64,000 nucleotides of DNA from Pseudoalteromonas luteoviolacea. Lineage in GTDB: Bacteria > Pseudomonadota > Gammaproteobacteria > Enterobacterales > Alteromonadaceae. The notes under the pieces are model-generated. The model did not search any database. It was not told where the DNA came from and was given only the letters and a program-made list of their open reading frames with translations. Position 1 is the stretch's first letter; the number at the start of each line of letters is the position of its first letter. Made by a program: the position numbers and the translations under genes. Shown here one piece after another: positions 25,199-34,157 of this stretch. The DNA lies in the NCBI RefSeq assembly GCF_000814765.1, contig NZ_JWIC01000005.1, forward strand, positions 682,001-746,000, read 5' to 3'.

Positions 25199-25284
25199 AA
25201 TAAAGCCATCCATACTTTAACGTTCAATAAAGTATAGATAGCTTCTTAGACTATTCACAAATTAAAGTAGTTATCATGTTTATT
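25196..25284 (-). repeat. RAYT 5' flank, copy 2 (repeat of 17302-17390)
   Basis: Matches the sequence upstream of transposase copy 1 with scattered differences, ending in the same TCATGTTTATT. Confidence 0.6.
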
Positions 25285-25371
25285 TTTTGAATATACAAGA
25301 AACTTAAAATTCACAACTTCACTACTGTTACGTTGATTAAACTTAACCTTGTTATTTTACGGACTAGATTA

Positions 25372-26259
25372 ATGAACTCAGCCAATAGCATAAAAGATAA
25401 TGCTGAACAAAAAATAAAAGCTAAGATTGACGCTCATGATCCCACTGCAACTATTAATGCACATAATCATGATTTTGGCCCTACAGCCAACCATCAGATG
25501 CCAGTATTTAAAAATACTGTATTTAACGTTAAAAAAACACATATGACGCAGAATATTAAAAGTGGCACTTGGGCGAGCAACTATTATCTATATGGAGAAA
25601 AGCTTAAAAAAGGCGCTGACGCGAAGGGGTATGACAATTTGTATAGCCAAATGAAAAATGACTATCGGGTAGCGGTAGAACGATGCCACCTTTGGGCCAA
25701 TGCTGCCGGGGGCCCCGGAGAGTCTAAAAACTGGGTACCAATGACTCGAGATGCCAACATGACACAAAGAAATGATTATGAAAATGACTACGTCAAAAAG
25801 CTCAAAGATGGTGAAGGAAAAACAAAAACGGTAGCTGATTTACAAAAAATAAGCACTGGTCAAAACATTGGTAATTATCAAATAGTAAAATACCAACATG
25901 ACCCGGACATAGAAAAAGGAGAATTTGACGGAAAAGTTGACTGGGAAATTGGCTACCTTAGATGGGTAACTGATAATGTAGGAGAAGGAAAGCTTAGTTT
26001 AAACGCGCCCATAAAAGGGACGGTTAAGTCTGAAATTACCTTAAGAGCAGTAAAAAATAACACCATAAATTCACTAGAAAATAAAAGCCATGATCTAGAA
26101 AACTCATTAAAAAATGCGGATGAGTATGGAGGAAGCTTAGAAAATGACATTATAGAGCTCTATAAACTAACGCTTGACCCTTCACAGTCAATAGTAGAAG
26201 AAAATATAACTCGCGATATAGCGTTGACTGCAATTAGGAAGAAATTAATGAATACATAA
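25372..26259 (+). CDS. DNA/RNA non-specific endonuclease-like protein (possible toxin or effector)
   Basis: 295 residues from the ATG at 25372; an upstream TTG in frame lacks support. No signal peptide. Residues about 105-130 read R-C-H-L-W-A-N-A-A-G-G-P-G-E-S-K-N-W-V-P-M, which parallels the (D/E)-R-G-H-L...G-G-x-G-x...N-L-V-P-M...N core of the Endonuclease NS_2 family, with the Gly before His replaced by Cys. The C-terminus is helical and charged. It may be an effector or contact-dependent toxin, but no immunity gene or transport domain is obvious. It stands alone between RAYT debris and the S41 gene. Confidence 0.55.
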   Translation: MNSANSIKDNAEQKIKAKIDAHDPTATINAHNHDFGPTANHQMPVFKNTVFNVKKTHMTQNIKSGTWASNYYLYGEKLKKGADAKGYDNLYSQMKNDYRVAVERCHLWANAAGGPGESKNWVPMTRDANMTQRNDYENDYVKKLKDGEGKTKTVADLQKISTGQNIGNYQIVKYQHDPDIEKGEFDGKVDWEIGYLRWVTDNVGEGKLSLNAPIKGTVKSEITLRAVKNNTINSLENKSHDLENSLKNADEYGGSLENDIIELYKLTLDPSQSIVEENITRDIALTAIRKKLMNT

Positions 26260-26527
26260 GTAACAAAAAAATTAGTACAGATTATTTCAAGTTCTACCGA
26301 TTTTTCACAAAAAATAATTTGACTGAGGATGACTGAAGCTCGCTTTCAGTGTCACTAGTTAGATCAGGCAAATTAATTGACCACATTGGAATTGTTATTA
26401 TGTTTATTTGCCTTTAACCACCATCAAAGTTGAAATATTACTATAAATAACTCAAACACATCTAAACCTTTTATGATTATGGTGCGTCAAACAAGACATT
26501 AATAAGAATAAAAGGAATAATGTCTCA

Positions 26528-27880
26528 ATGGTCAAAGCTTTAAGAATAATGTGCGCGCTTGCAGCTGCTTCATGTATCAGTATTTTTTCGGCAAATTCAC
26601 TAGCAAGCAGTAATACTACACACGCTCTACAACATACCATTTCGGCTAAGCAAGCCAGCGAAGATTTTGATCAATGGTTCAATTGGTTGCACCAAACTCA
26701 TCCAGATTTATCACACAGTGTGCACGATGTAGATAAGTTCTACGACACCGTTACGCAAATAAAAACTGAGTTAGACACGCCGATGACCGCAATGACTTTT
26801 TGGCAAAAAATAGCACCACTTAATTCGATGCTCGCTGATGGGCACTTAAAAGTCGGTCATGGTTCATCTTCACAGTGGAGAGAATGGATAGCCCAAGGCG
26901 TAGCACTATTTCCTTTCGAAGTGAGCATTAAAGATGATGGTCTATACATAGCCCGCGATCTGGGCGAACAAAATAGCAAATATAAAGGTGCAAAAATACA
27001 ATCTATTAATGGTAAAAATGCAAAGACACTATTAAAACAATTACTTGTGAATACCCATGGTGATACTCTCGCATTTCGCCAAAATGTGTTACAAAGCCAA
27101 TTTAACCGATTATATTATATGACCTTTGGTCCACAAGCCTCGTTTAAAGTCGCGTTTCAACAAAACAATAAAACAGAACATATTACGCTCAATGCAAAAG
27201 CCGCTATGCCAACCGCGCTAGAAAATTCGTCGTTTTCAGATGAATTTAATGTGTCTTACCACGAAAAAACGGCAGTCCTACAGGTGAATACGTTTGCATG
27301 GAATGACTTCAAACAGTTTTTAAACTACATGGACTCAGTATTTACTGAGATAAAAGAGAAGCAAATTAATCATTTAATTATTGATATTAGCCGCAATGGC
27401 GGTGGTAATGATGATATGTGGATGGCAGGTATTATGCGCTACATCGCACATAAGCCATATCGCCACTTTTCTACTTACCGTTCAAAAGTGCTACTAAAAT
27501 ACAGAGACCCTGGCCAACTCGTTGGCGCTATTGAGCAAGGCGAAAACACCCGCTTCATCGAACCTGAAACGCACTTAGCTAATTTCTACCGTGGTAAAAC
27601 GTCATTGCTGATTGGCACGGGGACTTATTCATCGTCTATTGTGTTTGCGAATACCGTGCAAGATCATCAGTTTGCTCAGCTGATTGGCGACTCAACAGGT
27701 GGCCGAAGTACACAAAGTGGTGGCATTCAATTTAAGCATTTAACTCACAGTCAACTTCAGATGATTTCACCGCGTTTTATACTCACCCGTCCAAGTGGTA
27801 ATCAACAAATGACGCCTGTTCAGCCCGACCTATCTATTGAACAGCTTGCGCTTCCCGAAAAAGTAAAAGCGATGCTTTAA
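26528..27880 (+). CDS. S41 family (tail-specific/C-terminal processing-like) serine peptidase
   Basis: 450 residues with a signal peptide (about 1-26). The S41 core shows L-I-I-D-I-S-R-N-G-G-G (about 280), then G-T-Y-S-S-S-I-V-F-A-N (about 362-372) with the expected catalytic Ser, and S-T-G-G-R-S-T-Q-S-G-G. There is no PDZ domain of usual form. The protein is probably periplasmic. A copy of its last 13 codons and terminator exists at 17398-17495, showing a past duplication. Confidence 0.82.
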   Translation: MVKALRIMCALAAASCISIFSANSLASSNTTHALQHTISAKQASEDFDQWFNWLHQTHPDLSHSVHDVDKFYDTVTQIKTELDTPMTAMTFWQKIAPLNSMLADGHLKVGHGSSSQWREWIAQGVALFPFEVSIKDDGLYIARDLGEQNSKYKGAKIQSINGKNAKTLLKQLLVNTHGDTLAFRQNVLQSQFNRLYYMTFGPQASFKVAFQQNNKTEHITLNAKAAMPTALENSSFSDEFNVSYHEKTAVLQVNTFAWNDFKQFLNYMDSVFTEIKEKQINHLIIDISRNGGGNDDMWMAGIMRYIAHKPYRHFSTYRSKVLLKYRDPGQLVGAIEQGENTRFIEPETHLANFYRGKTSLLIGTGTYSSSIVFANTVQDHQFAQLIGDSTGGRSTQSGGIQFKHLTHSQLQMISPRFILTRPSGNQQMTPVQPDLSIEQLALPEKVKAML

Positions 27881-27889
27881 CATCACCTC

Positions 27890-27930
27890 AAGCAAACGTC
27901 ATGTGCCACAACATGGCGCTTGCTTTATTG
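27890..27930 (+). terminator. Terminator of the S41 protease gene
   Basis: AAGCAAACGTCATGT (27890-27904) and ACATGGCGCTTGCTT (27911-27925) pair at 13 of 15 positions, followed by TATTG. The same hairpin is present after the S41 remnant near 17452. Confidence 0.65.
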
Positions 27931-28288
27931 TTCATAGTGCAGCCAGCTTTCATTTACCCCCAAAGAGGCATTATTATTATCAGTACCTCTAACGTAAGCG
28001 ACAAATTTCGGACCTCACCATCCTAACTCGACTCAAATGGCACACAACAGAAGCCCTGACAGTAAATATGCAAATATTGAGAAAAGGCACATCTCAACCA
28101 CCACATAAAAAACCATTAATTTTCACAATATAAATTGATATTTTTATCTGAGTATCGCAGTATTGTAGAAGTTAATTATAAGTGAATATATTACTGTTAG
28201 AAAATGGGAAATAGTAAATGTATAAGCATTTAATCAAACCATTTAAGCGTAAAAAAGCCTACACAAAATAGATTAAAGAGGTCAATCA
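27931..28288. other. Spacer before the NACHT gene, no gene seen
   Basis: AT-rich, with only a 17-codon frame. It should hold the promoter of the NACHT gene. Confidence 0.4.
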
Positions 28289-31120
28289 GTGAATAGTTAT
28301 CAACTGCCGGCATTAGCCTGTGAAACAGAGTTTGAATATTTTGTCACCGACCTGTGCCGCTTAGAATACGATAACTCATTTCAAGTATATGGTAGAAAAG
28401 GTCAAAAACAGAACGGAATTGATGGAATAGGCTCAAATGAAAACAACAAGCTGGTCGTACATCAATGCAAAAAAAAGCGATTAGACCGCCAAGATAAAGA
28501 CATCGTAAAAGAATTATTAGATGATTTGGTAGCAGATGCTGAGAGCTTCAACCAAGAGTTCATAGTCGATAAAAAGTTTTCAGTAGAGTGCTTTATTTTT
28601 GCGCACACTTTTAAAAATGATGTCACTTTACAAAAAAAAGCGACTGAATTAACTGCGAAATATAAGTTTAAAGTCATAGTCTGGAGCTGGGACTTTATGG
28701 TTGATAAAACCATGGAGTCACAAAAGTTAATCGATAAATACTTTGCTAAACTCATCAAGGTTAACGGAAAAGCCATCGATCCGAATAATTACATAAGTGA
28801 GTTATCTAACATTGTTGCAGACCACTATAAATCAGCCTCATTTACGAGAATGGTTGGCTTGGCTACATCTGTGGATAGTGCCAATTTAAATTTAACAGAT
28901 ACCATTGCAGTGGATTCTTCAAACCCTGCTTCGCAAGATTCCGTGAAATCAAGTGCAATGCTGCTTCGTGACTTAATTGGGTCTTTTTCCAATAACACTC
29001 CTCTTAAACAATTAATATTAGGAAAGCCAGGCGTAGGTAAAACCACTTTCCTTAAAACACTATGTCACAAATGGTCAGAAAAGGCGCTCGACTGCCCTTT
29101 CAAGGTCATTTTGTATATCTCACTAAGGGATTGGAACAGTGAATTGCCTTTTACCGAAAACGTACTTAATCAATTCTATGAATTCAATGAAAAAAGCAAC
29201 AGTTCTTTAGAAAATCAGTACCAATTATTAAAAGATAACAACCAAGATATACTATTTTTATTTGATGGCCTAGATGAGTTTAAGCTGAAAGATAATGATG
29301 CTTTTATATCAAAAGTATTAGAATTTGATAATGTAATTTTTACCTCACGGCCATATGCGGTAAATCCTAACAAGTTAAACATCAACAAAAAATATGAAAT
29401 AACCGGGTTAAGTACACCTAGCTTATTTAATTATATACAAAAACACCTCAGTACCGAAGAAGCAAATAATCTAAAATCTCTTTTACAGAAAGAGCCTGCT
29501 CTGCTGGAATTAGCACATACACCTCTTATTTTAGAGATTCTCTGTATCGTTTTTGAGGGTGCTCAGACCGAAAGTTCAACAGACTTTACCAATATTGCAT
29601 CACTATATCAGTGTTTATTAGATAGACTGCTATCTGATTACTGCGCTTTGAAGGGATTATCAAAGGTAGAAGAAAATGAAATTTCTATCATAAAAAAATT
29701 ATCTGAACTCGCATTCCACAGCCATATTAAAAATAAAGCATATATCGACGTACCTGAAACAGTAGAAGACAGAGAGTTTTTCAGAGATTGCTTATTAAAA
29801 TCTGGCTTTTTACAGTCCAAGCTTGAGCGACTCAGCATATATAAAGATAATTATTCATTCTATCATTTAACATTCCAAGAGTACCTTTCAGCTTTATACA
29901 TTTCTACACTTGATGAAGGTGAAATTTCTGAAATTATACAAAAGTATAAACCCTACCCAAACCTTAACACCATGTTCAAGTTCCTTACTGGAATATACGC
30001 AAATAAGAAGTTCATACTAAAAGAACTAGATAAGGGACAAAGAGATATTATTGGTTATCACTCTCTTGGGCTATATTTAGACTGCTTTAATGAAGCTGAA
30101 GGTTTGGACGTTGAAGACTGTCGTTTCCCCAGAGAACAGGTTTATAAAATCATAGACTATGGTATGAACAACAACTTAAACGTTGAAACTTTAATATATA
30201 AAATAAGAGACAAGGAAGCACTGTTAGAGACATATTCAAAATTCGGCTATAACATAAACAAGATAGCAATCTTTAATCAAATACTATTACACACTGATTT
30301 TACCAAAGAAATAATCGAAAAATTCAAGGATGAGAAGTCAAAAAACTTAATAGATGAGCTCACTTTAAAAGCATTAAGCTTAAATGTCATTACGCCTCTC
30401 ATTGAAGGTAAAGTTGATATTAAGTCTTATATTAAAAACAAAACAAGTAATTCTTCATTTAGATACTTTACAACAGATTTTAATGAGTCTGAAGAGCTAC
30501 TAGGAGAAGACATCTTAATTTCGGCCCTGTTCAACCTATACCACTACAATCAAGAGTATTGTCTATGGATATCTGACTTAATGTTAAATAGCGATACACA
30601 AAACTCAATAAAAACAAAACTCTTATTTACCACCAAAAATAGTGATATAACAGAACCGTCAGTTTTAAAAAATGATTCAAATGCAGATTTAAATATTGAA
30701 ATTGAATGCGACGATGAGCACGATATCGTTTTTGATGACCTGGCGCTGTGTGCACAGTTCAACACATCCTCCGACAAAGTTGATACTGCTAATGTCATAT
30801 TAAAAGAGTTAAATACTTTACCCCAGGAAAAAGTTCAAAAAGCAAAATCAGCCCAACTAATCTTGGAGTACCTACTATCTAACGACATCAATCAAGCTTC
30901 GGATTACAGCTTTATGAAACTTGCCTGTCGATATTTAAAACGTAATTACAGCTTAGATCTTGATGAATATATATGCCAACTAATTGAAATTATAATAGAA
31001 AAAGAAATAGATTATACAAATAAAGACATTATGTATTTGCTTGAACACTTGGCACTCTGCGAACCTAAAAGCGCCAGGTTAAAAATATTATATTCTCATT
31101 CCTTGATGATAAGTCAGTAA
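28289..31120 (+). CDS. PD-(D/E)XK nuclease-NACHT NTPase, anti-phage defence protein (appears truncated by a frameshift)
   Basis: GTG start with AGAGGTC 7-8 bases upstream; 943 residues. Residues about 1-150 resemble an Mrr/restriction-endonuclease-like fold: Y-G-R-K-G-Q-K-Q-N-G-I-D-G-I-G, then V-V-H-Q-C-K-K-K, a Q-x-K-type active site. The NACHT domain starts near 240: I-L-G-K-P-G-V-G-K-T-T (Walker A) and L-F-L-F-D-G-L-D-E-F (about 322). A helical repeat region follows. This nuclease-STAND architecture matches bacterial NACHT defence proteins, in which the C-terminal part senses phage. The reading frame ends early. The next frame continues without a stop, so the natural protein is probably about 1,102 residues. 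Confidence 0.82.
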   Translation: MNSYQLPALACETEFEYFVTDLCRLEYDNSFQVYGRKGQKQNGIDGIGSNENNKLVVHQCKKKRLDRQDKDIVKELLDDLVADAESFNQEFIVDKKFSVECFIFAHTFKNDVTLQKKATELTAKYKFKVIVWSWDFMVDKTMESQKLIDKYFAKLIKVNGKAIDPNNYISELSNIVADHYKSASFTRMVGLATSVDSANLNLTDTIAVDSSNPASQDSVKSSAMLLRDLIGSFSNNTPLKQLILGKPGVGKTTFLKTLCHKWSEKALDCPFKVILYISLRDWNSELPFTENVLNQFYEFNEKSNSSLENQYQLLKDNNQDILFLFDGLDEFKLKDNDAFISKVLEFDNVIFTSRPYAVNPNKLNINKKYEITGLSTPSLFNYIQKHLSTEEANNLKSLLQKEPALLELAHTPLILEILCIVFEGAQTESSTDFTNIASLYQCLLDRLLSDYCALKGLSKVEENEISIIKKLSELAFHSHIKNKAYIDVPETVEDREFFRDCLLKSGFLQSKLERLSIYKDNYSFYHLTFQEYLSALYISTLDEGEISEIIQKYKPYPNLNTMFKFLTGIYANKKFILKELDKGQRDIIGYHSLGLYLDCFNEAEGLDVEDCRFPREQVYKIIDYGMNNNLNVETLIYKIRDKEALLETYSKFGYNINKIAIFNQILLHTDFTKEIIEKFKDEKSKNLIDELTLKALSLNVITPLIEGKVDIKSYIKNKTSNSSFRYFTTDFNESEELLGEDILISALFNLYHYNQEYCLWISDLMLNSDTQNSIKTKLLFTTKNSDITEPSVLKNDSNADLNIEIECDDEHDIVFDDLALCAQFNTSSDKVDTANVILKELNTLPQEKVQKAKSAQLILEYLLSNDINQASDYSFMKLACRYLKRNYSLDLDEYICQLIEIIIEKEIDYTNKDIMYLLEHLALCEPKSARLKILYSHSLMISQ

Positions 31121-31185
31121 AATCAGCACATAAAATAGATATTGCCAAGTGTTTATTTATTACTGGAAGCCGGGAGATCTCTGTA

Positions 31186-31596
31186 ATGAACATTTTATTT
31201 TACCTAATTAGTAGTTCGGAAAAACTTTGGGGAGGTGGGATCCAAGACATAATGAAAAATGAGGTCATCTCATTACTAAGTGGTTTTTCTGTCGATAAAA
31301 GTAAGGGAGTACTTGAACCGACTCGCGTCTACTCTGCTGGTAGGAAATTAAAGTTAAGTACAAAATCAACTTTTTACTTTATCAAAAACATACCTGACCT
31401 TATAGAAAACGATAACTTTATCAAAGCTATTGTTAATTACTTTATCACTCACAACAAACCTCTCTACTTCATAGAACACAAAGTAATATCATTTGAAGAT
31501 GGTGCACAGGTATCAATTGAACTGACTGAAGATAAGATAACCAAGTTAAAAGATAAAATAGATCAGACCCTTAACTGTATAACCTTTAAAAATTAA
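31186..31596 (+). CDS. Probable C-terminal part of the NACHT protein (separate frame)
   Basis: 136 residues from the ATG at 31186 with GGGAGA upstream, so it could be translated alone. However, the same frame is open from 31069 and encodes plausible protein sequence there (D-D-K-S-V-K-S-A-H-K-I-D-I-A-K-C-L-F). One extra A in the run at 31081-31085 would fuse it to the NACHT gene. I therefore read it as the detached sensor end of that protein. No independent family recognised. Confidence 0.55.
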   Translation: MNILFYLISSSEKLWGGGIQDIMKNEVISLLSGFSVDKSKGVLEPTRVYSAGRKLKLSTKSTFYFIKNIPDLIENDNFIKAIVNYFITHNKPLYFIEHKVISFEDGAQVSIELTEDKITKLKDKIDQTLNCITFKN

Positions 31597-31607
31597 CTCC
31601 TTGACAT

Positions 31608-31646
31608 GTACCACTTCCTCTACATCCCAGAAAGACGAAGTGGTAC
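31608..31646 (+). terminator. Hairpin after the NACHT region
   Basis: GTACCACTTC and GAAGTGGTAC form a perfect 10-bp stem with a 19-base loop. It may terminate transcription, although no strong T-run follows. Confidence 0.45.
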
Positions 31647-31846
31647 TCGCTTAAACTTAAATAAACCAACAAAAAGTCATAGCTTAATTTAAAATTATAA
31701 AGTCCTGAAAATTAAAATAATTACACTGCAATAACCATAGCCAAGAATAATTCACACTTAAACACAGGTTAACTAAAAAGCTTATTGACACCTGCTTCTT
31801 TTTTTAGATAGAAATTTTAAGGGTTAACTATATAAAGGAGCTTGTA

Positions 31847-31987
31847 ATGACATTAGAACTTAAGAAAATCAGCTTAAAAAATATCTCCACACCTTCAGCA
31901 TCGCTATTTGAAAATGAAAAGGCCATGGGTAATAGAAACCCTGAGGGTTGCGGTACTACAACGCATCAAGGTCAATACTCTTGTTAA
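31847..31987 (+). CDS. RiPP-precursor-like small peptide
   Basis: 46 residues. AAAGGAG lies 6 bases before the ATG and a terminator follows, so it is a stand-alone gene. The leader-like N-terminus M-T-L-E-L-K-K-I-S-L-K-N-I-S resembles leaders of class-I-lanthipeptide-like precursors (M-x-L-x-L-K-K-x-S-L-K-x-L). The C-terminal part G-C-G-T-T-T-H-Q-G-Q-Y-S-C holds two Cys, three Thr and one Ser. There is no G-G cleavage motif. No modification enzyme is encoded nearby. The call rests on composition and leader form only. Confidence 0.5.
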   Translation: MTLELKKISLKNISTPSASLFENEKAMGNRNPEGCGTTTHQGQYSC

Positions 31988-32018
31988 CTAACATTCAATA
32001 ATTGAGCATAAATCGACT

Positions 32019-32063
32019 GATAAAAAACGCAGCTTTATAAAAATATAAACCTGCGTTTTTATC
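32019..32063. terminator. Terminator after the small peptide gene
   Basis: GATAAAAAACGCAG and CTGCGTTTTTATC pair with a single bulged base. The T-rich 3' arm suits rightward termination, and the A-rich 5' arm also gives a T-run for the convergent gene on the other strand. Confidence 0.7.
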
Positions 32064-32104
32064 ATTTATAGTAAAACTGTTCTATCGCTACCACTACCAC
32101 ATCA

Positions 32105-34144
32105 TCAAGGTAGTTGGGCATATTTTACTTCAAGCTTTGCGTGAGTAATCGTAGCAAAATAACTTCGCTCATAAGGTGAAGCAGTTAAAATAATACCCTG
32201 ATTACTATTTTCGTCCTCAACCCACTGCTTAACTAAATGGATTAGCAGCTCTGACTCTACGACATAGCTATTATTTGCCATTGCAGCGGGGATCGTGCCT
32301 AAGCGCTGATCCCAAGCAGGACACACATTAAAGCTTTGGCAAAAGTCGTCATAGCTCACCGCTTGACCATCTAATGTATGCTTGTTTTGATTAAATACTT
32401 CTATCGAATTAAATGGCGTCATTAGGCTCGACTCCCCCACTTCGATGATCAGTTTAGCCTCCAAAACATGACTACCTGAGATCTCTGGGCTGAAGGTTAA
32501 CAATGTCTCATAGTCATAAGGAATTGAAGAACCCGAACGTAAGTAACCACCCACTCTTGTGTTATCAGAGGGTGCCACGGGTGATGTTTGCCAGTTGCTG
32601 CGCTCTAACGCATATTTCTGTGCATCGAAAACCTTCGTATACACAGGCATAAACTGCTCTTTTTTATACGCTCTGGTTTCACCCAGTAAATTCTGTCTGG
32701 CGGATACTCTGCCCTTTGTAACCAGCAGTCCAACAAACCTATATGGCCCATCCGCTTTGACAAGTGCCTTATTGTTCACATTAAACACCACCGCATTATC
32801 ACCAGCGGTTAAGTCTGCTGAAAACGTAATAAGACCCAAATCTGTGTTATCTACAGCAAAAGCTTTTAAAGATACCTGATAACGGCCAGATTGCTTCACA
32901 AACACAGGGAAGCTGACATCAATACCTGAGTAATATCCATCAGCTAACACGGGTTCTTCGGTTATCTCTGGCATGATCTCTATATCATCTCGACATAAAT
33001 CAGCATAAGTGGTCCCTGTCGATAACACATGATCAGGTAACAATGCTGCTAAATGGAGACCTTCTGAGTCTACTTTATTCACCCAAAACTTAGTGAGCTG
33101 ATATTGAGATGTTTTATTTAAATTGGCTTTGAGCTCATCCCGTGAATAACTTAAATGAATGACTGCTGCACCCACTGGCAAAGACACATTTTTATTGCTA
33201 AGTAATTTGCGCTCACTGTCAGAAATATCCAGATTCACGACATACTGACCTGCTTCCAACACTTCTAAATTAACTTTTGCATTGATTGCTTCAACACAGC
33301 CCGTGCTGTCTAACACTTTGTCATAGGTGATGTCATTAACATCAATAAAAGGGCTCTTCACATCAAGCATCATACCGTCTGTACGACGAACAACTCCATT
33401 ACCGGTGTTAATATCGACCGCCATACTTACTTTATATTGACCGGGTTTACTGAGTAAAAAATCAATACTGTAGATCCCATCTGCTTTTTGCGCGTCAGCT
33501 TCTTCCCCATTATCTTGCGCAGTTAAAACGGTGTTCAAACCATCCGGGTCTGTTATGGTGAACTCGGGTGAAACGCCAGCAATCGGCAAACCTTCATCTA
33601 AGATAATCACAGCTAAAGGTGCCACCTCGTCTACCAAGTACTCGGTGCGCGCAATGGCCATCCCGACTTGCAGGTTAGATCGCATAAATACCGTGCTCAT
33701 CACCACCGTATCATAGGTCGCAGTAGGAAAACGAACGACGGCTTGCCATTGGCCAGATTGCGGTTGTAGCTGCTCAGGGAGCAAGAAAATACCGCCCGGT
33801 AGTGGATTAGCAACATCTAGTTCTGCGCCTGCGATAAACTGCGTTTTAGGATCATTGGCATCAGTAACCATGTTACCCTGTGGATCAAACAGCTGAACAC
33901 TTGCTCCCTCTACAGGCACAACCAGCTCAACCCGAAAACTCTGTGCGCCTTGTACGTCGAATTGTAACGTCGCGATTTCATCTCCTATTTTAATCGCCAC
34001 TGATGGCGTAGTCGGTGAATTTGCAACAATTTGTCCTTGAATACTTGCCGAAACGGACGATGCCAAAAGCATTACCACCAGCATTAAGCCTTGAGCAATG
34101 ATGTTATCTGTCCAGTATTTAAACATTTTCAATCTCGTTATCAT
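32105..34144 (-). CDS. Large secreted protein with Ig-like domains, partner of a lipase
   Basis: 679 residues starting at an ATG with AAAGGA 8 bases upstream. A hydrophobic signal segment lies at about residues 15-34. Several beta-sandwich-like segments follow, including D-P-D-G-L-N and A-D-G-I-Y-S-I-D-F-L-L, a pattern seen in adhesin-type or choice-of-anchor domains. The C-terminal 170 residues form a separate beta domain (A-K-L-I-I-E-V...L-L-I-H-L-V-K-Q-W-V), like the polysaccharide-binding/DNRLRE-type modules. It begins 13 bases after the lipase gene and is cotranscribed with it. It is probably cell-surface or extracellular. Confidence 0.65.
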   Translation of the reverse strand: MITRLKMFKYWTDNIIAQGLMLVVMLLASSVSASIQGQIVANSPTTPSVAIKIGDEIATLQFDVQGAQSFRVELVVPVEGASVQLFDPQGNMVTDANDPKTQFIAGAELDVANPLPGGIFLLPEQLQPQSGQWQAVVRFPTATYDTVVMSTVFMRSNLQVGMAIARTEYLVDEVAPLAVIILDEGLPIAGVSPEFTITDPDGLNTVLTAQDNGEEADAQKADGIYSIDFLLSKPGQYKVSMAVDINTGNGVVRRTDGMMLDVKSPFIDVNDITYDKVLDSTGCVEAINAKVNLEVLEAGQYVVNLDISDSERKLLSNKNVSLPVGAAVIHLSYSRDELKANLNKTSQYQLTKFWVNKVDSEGLHLAALLPDHVLSTGTTYADLCRDDIEIMPEITEEPVLADGYYSGIDVSFPVFVKQSGRYQVSLKAFAVDNTDLGLITFSADLTAGDNAVVFNVNNKALVKADGPYRFVGLLVTKGRVSARQNLLGETRAYKKEQFMPVYTKVFDAQKYALERSNWQTSPVAPSDNTRVGGYLRSGSSIPYDYETLLTFSPEISGSHVLEAKLIIEVGESSLMTPFNSIEVFNQNKHTLDGQAVSYDDFCQSFNVCPAWDQRLGTIPAAMANNSYVVESELLIHLVKQWVEDENSNQGIILTASPYERSYFATITHAKLEVKYAQLP

Positions 34145-34157
34145 CTTTCAAATCCTT

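Noticed and set aside
31069..31120. Programmed -1 frameshift in the NACHT gene
   Set aside because: The zero-frame codons around the A-run (G-TTA-AAA-ATA) do not form a good slippery heptamer and no strong downstream stem is evident; a one-base deletion is simpler.
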